64,000 nt of DNA, taken from NCBI RefSeq assembly GCF_013409625.1, contig NZ_JACCBF010000001.1, positions 310,001 through 374,000 of the forward strand. Direction: 5' to 3'. The position numbers were made by a program, and so were the translations under genes. This document shows positions 61,697 to 64,000 of the stretch, piece after piece. This stretch comes from Nocardioides kongjuensis. Lineage in GTDB: Bacteria > Actinomycetota > Actinomycetes > Propionibacteriales > Nocardioidaceae. Numbering within the stretch: the first letter of the stretch is position 1; each line of letters starts with the position of its first letter. Below the pieces are notes generated by a model. The model was not told the DNA's origin. It ran no database searches and was given only the letters and a program-made list of their open reading frames with translations.

Positions 61697-62820
61697 CCCC
61701 CGTGATCGTCGACGCCGCCCGCACGCCGTTCGGCAAGCGCGACGGCTGGCTGTCCGGCGTCCACGCCGCCGAGCTGCTCGGCCATGCCCAGCGCGGCGTC
61801 CTGGACCGCACCGGCATCGACCCCGACCTCGTCGAGCAGGCCATCGGCGGCTGCGTCACCCCGATCGGCGAGCAGTTCGGCAACATCACCCGGACCTCCT
61901 GGCTGCACGCCGGGCTGCCCACCGCCACCGGTACGACGACCATCGACGCCCAGTGCGGCACCGCCGCCCAGGCGCTGAGCCTGGTCGCCGGCCAGATCGC
62001 GATCGGCTCGCTCGAGGTCGGCCTGGCCTGCGGCGTCGAGCTGATGTCGCGGGTGCCGCTGACCTACAAGGTCGGCACCGGTCTCGGCACGCCACGGCCC
62101 GCGAGCTGGTCGGTCGACAACCCCGACCAGTACACGGCGGCCGACCGGATCGCCGTACGCCGTGGCTTCGGCCGCGAGGACCTCGACGCCTTCGGCCTGC
62201 GCTCGCAGCAGCGCGCTGCCGCCGCCTGGGGCGCCGGCCTCTTCGACGACCAGGTGATCCCGGTCGCCACGCCCGATCACGGCACGGTGACCCGCGACCA
62301 GGGCCTGCGCGAGTCCTCGACGGAGGGCCTGGCCCGGTTGAAGCCGGTCAAGGACGGCGGCCTGCACACGGCCGGCTCGTCCTCCCAGGTCTCCGACGGC
62401 GCCAGCGCCGCGCTGCTCATGTCGCAGGAGAAGGCCGAGGAGCTCGGCCTGAAGCCGAAGGCGCGGCTGCTCAACCAGTGCGTGATGGGCGGCGACCTGG
62501 AGTACATGCTCGACGCCCCGATCGAGGCCGCCGCCAAGGTGCTCGCCCGTGCCGGCATGACGATCGGTGACGTCGACGTCTTCGAGGTCAACGAGGCCTT
62601 CGCGTCGGTGCCGATGTCCTTCGCGCAGGTCCACGGCGTCGACGACGACCGGCTCAACCCCAACGGTGGTGCCATCGCCCTCGGCCACCCGGCCGGGGCC
62701 ACCGGCATCCGGCTGATCGCGACCGCGCTCGCCGAGCTCGAGCGCCGCGACGCCCAGGTCGCGATGGTCGCGATCTGTGCCTCCGCCGCCACCACCTGCC
62801 TCCTGATCGAACGGCTCTGA
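61693..62820 (+). CDS. fadA5: Steroid 3-ketoacyl-CoA thiolase, FadA5-like
   Basis: A 375-residue thiolase. VDAARTPFGKRDGWLSGVHAAELLG and EQAIGGCVTPIGEQFGNITRTSWLHAGLP match FadA5 (Rv3546), the sterol side-chain thiolase, more than housekeeping thiolases. The nucleophile Cys is in TIDAQCGTAAQAL, the His in IALGHPAGATG and the second Cys in VAICASAATTC; the usual glycines after this Cys are Ser-Ala-Ala here. VFEVNEAFASVPMSF is also conserved. ATG 61693 overlaps the SDR stop. It would release acetyl-CoA from the side chain before the ChsH/Ltp2 step. Confidence 0.87.
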   Translation: MTPVIVDAARTPFGKRDGWLSGVHAAELLGHAQRGVLDRTGIDPDLVEQAIGGCVTPIGEQFGNITRTSWLHAGLPTATGTTTIDAQCGTAAQALSLVAGQIAIGSLEVGLACGVELMSRVPLTYKVGTGLGTPRPASWSVDNPDQYTAADRIAVRRGFGREDLDAFGLRSQQRAAAAWGAGLFDDQVIPVATPDHGTVTRDQGLRESSTEGLARLKPVKDGGLHTAGSSSQVSDGASAALLMSQEKAEELGLKPKARLLNQCVMGGDLEYMLDAPIEAAAKVLARAGMTIGDVDVFEVNEAFASVPMSFAQVHGVDDDRLNPNGGAIALGHPAGATGIRLIATALAELERRDAQVAMVAICASAATTCLLIERL

Positions 62821-62821
62821 C

Positions 62822-64000
62822 ATGCCTCTCGCCCTCACCGACGACCACCGCGACCTGGCCGACTCCGTCGCCGCCTGGGCCCGCCGCGCCGCCCCGATCG
62901 AGGCGACGCGCGCCCAGCTCGACGACCTCGCCGCCGGCAAGCGGCCCGAGGCGTGGGACGCGCTCGTCCAGCAGGGCCTGCACGCCATCCACCTGCCCGA
63001 GGAGGACGGCGGCGCGGGTGCGGGCCTGGTCGAGCTCGCCGTCGTCACCGAGCAGCTGGGCCGCGCCCTGCACCCCGGCCCCTTCCTGAGCACCGTCCTC
63101 GCCAGCGCGGTCGTCGCCGCAGCACCCGCGAGCGCGGTCCGCAGCGCCGTGCTGGGGCGCTTCGCCGAGGGCGCCACCGGCGCCCTGTCCGACGGCGACG
63201 GCCTCACCGCGACGTCGTACGACGGCAGCTGGGTGCTCGACGGCGAGACCCGTCCCGTCCTGGGCCTGCCCGGCGCCGAGCTGGTCGTCGTCCGGGCGAC
63301 CACGGCCGCGGGCGAGCCGGTGTGGTGCGTCCTGACGCCCGCCGCCGGCGAGGTCGTCGGCGAGCCGGCCACCGACCTCTCCCGTGCGGTCGGCCGGCTC
63401 GTCCTCGACCGCCGCACCGTGACCACCGCGGAGCTGCTGCCCGCGCCCGACGCCGAGCGGGCCGAGCTGGCCACCGCCGCGCTGCTCGCCGCCGACGCCG
63501 CCGGCGTCGCCCGCTGGTTCGTCGACGCGGTCGTCGCCCACGTCTCCACCCGCGAGCAGTTCGGCGTCCCCGTCGGCAGCTTCCAGGCGGTGCAGCACAA
63601 GGCCGCCCTGCTGCTGGTGAAGACCGAGATGATCGGCGCCGCGGCGTGGGACGCGGCCCGCGCCGGCGACGACGCGCCGGTCCAGCAGTGCCTCGCAGCC
63701 GCCCAGGTCGGCCTCACCGCCCTGCCCGCAGTGGTCGACGTCGCGGCCGAGGCGGTGCTGCTCTTCGGCGGCATCGGCTTCACCTGGGAGCACGACGCCC
63801 ACCTCTACTGGCGCCGAGCGATCAGCCTGTCGGCCGCCAACGGCTCGGAGTCGACGTGGGCGGCCCGCCTCGGCGCCGTGGCCCTCGAGGCCGAGCGGGA
63901 CTTCGGGTTCGTCGCCGACGACGCCCTGCCCGAGCTGCGCGCGGAGCTGGCGACGATCCTCGATGCTGCGCTCGAGCTCCCCGAGGACGGCGTACCGGCC
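62822..64000 (+). CDS. Acyl-CoA dehydrogenase, 3' end outside window; probably a fused FadE34-type protein
   Basis: 393 codons are visible with no stop. Acyl-CoA dehydrogenase features are clear: LALTDDHRDLADSVAAWAR, LPEEDGGAGAGLVELAVVTEQLG, VSTREQFGVPVGSFQAVQHKAA and LFGGIGFTWEHDAHLYWRRA. Single-domain enzymes of this kind end soon after that last motif, but here the frame continues through LRAELATILDAALELPEDGVPA, which resembles the linker to a second dehydrogenase half in fused actinobacterial proteins such as FadE34, used on steroid side chains. The start ATG 62822 lies one base after the thiolase stop. It would supply the enoyl-CoA for the MaoC hydratases. Confidence 0.82.
   Translation, partial: MPLALTDDHRDLADSVAAWARRAAPIEATRAQLDDLAAGKRPEAWDALVQQGLHAIHLPEEDGGAGAGLVELAVVTEQLGRALHPGPFLSTVLASAVVAAAPASAVRSAVLGRFAEGATGALSDGDGLTATSYDGSWVLDGETRPVLGLPGAELVVVRATTAAGEPVWCVLTPAAGEVVGEPATDLSRAVGRLVLDRRTVTTAELLPAPDAERAELATAALLAADAAGVARWFVDAVVAHVSTREQFGVPVGSFQAVQHKAALLLVKTEMIGAAAWDAARAGDDAPVQQCLAAAQVGLTALPAVVDVAAEAVLLFGGIGFTWEHDAHLYWRRAISLSAANGSESTWAARLGAVALEAERDFGFVADDALPELRAELATILDAALELPEDGVPA

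Overview
The window is 64 kb of very GC-rich actinobacterial chromosome. Frequent GTG starts, four-base start/stop overlaps, leaderless promoters, a DUF222-HNH gene and a large steroid catabolic block suggest Nocardioidaceae, probably Nocardioides. The genus is inferred from gene content, not from a marker gene. No rRNA, tRNA, CRISPR array or insertion sequence was seen.

Layout. 0-25 kb is mostly housekeeping and small metabolic modules: the end of cdsA, a tryptophan-to-kynurenine pair (kynA, kynU), an ECF42-type sigma factor with its DGPF partner, rlmN, a secreted metallophosphoesterase, an MgtA-like mannosyltransferase, a LOG-family protein and metY-metX. An aromatic-ring operon follows at 13-18.6 kb: AraC regulator, MhpA-like monooxygenase, one protein joining an alpha/beta hydrolase to a hydroxyquinol 1,2-dioxygenase, and maleylacetate reductase. 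After it come a RIO kinase, an M1 peptidase and several membrane or thioredoxin-like proteins.

From about 25 kb to the right edge most genes fit steroid degradation. Ring genes are hsaB, hsaD, kstD, two hsaA-like genes, hsaC, kshA and further KstD-like flavoproteins. Side-chain genes are MaoC hydratases, an Hsd4A-like dehydrogenase, chsH1 with a ChsH2 split over two genes, ltp2, a FadA5-like thiolase and a probable fused acyl-CoA dehydrogenase cut by the window end. A 3-alpha-hydroxysteroid dehydrogenase-like SDR and a BaiCD-like flavin oxidoreductase point to bile-acid-type substrates. Embedded in this block is an oligopeptide-class ABC importer with no binding protein, together with an amidase and a TauE/SafE exporter; uptake and deconjugation of amidated steroids is a testable guess.

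Regulation. A KstR2-like TetR repressor is encoded at 57.5-58.1 kb, and two exact matches to the published KstR2 motif AnCAAGnnCTTGnT lie at 53,688 and 58,248. Separately, several catabolic promoters share a short dyad (CCRCTSACCGG-like) exactly 31 bp upstream of the -10 hexamer, which in turn often sits 7 bp before the start codon.

The most unusual non-coding structure is a family of repeats with an exact 32-bp period at four loci (26.1, 33.1, 34.3 and 51.3 kb). They begin at or within five bases of the stop codons of steroid-cluster genes, always in the same orientation relative to that gene, and form perfect 21-22 bp hairpins where two such genes converge.
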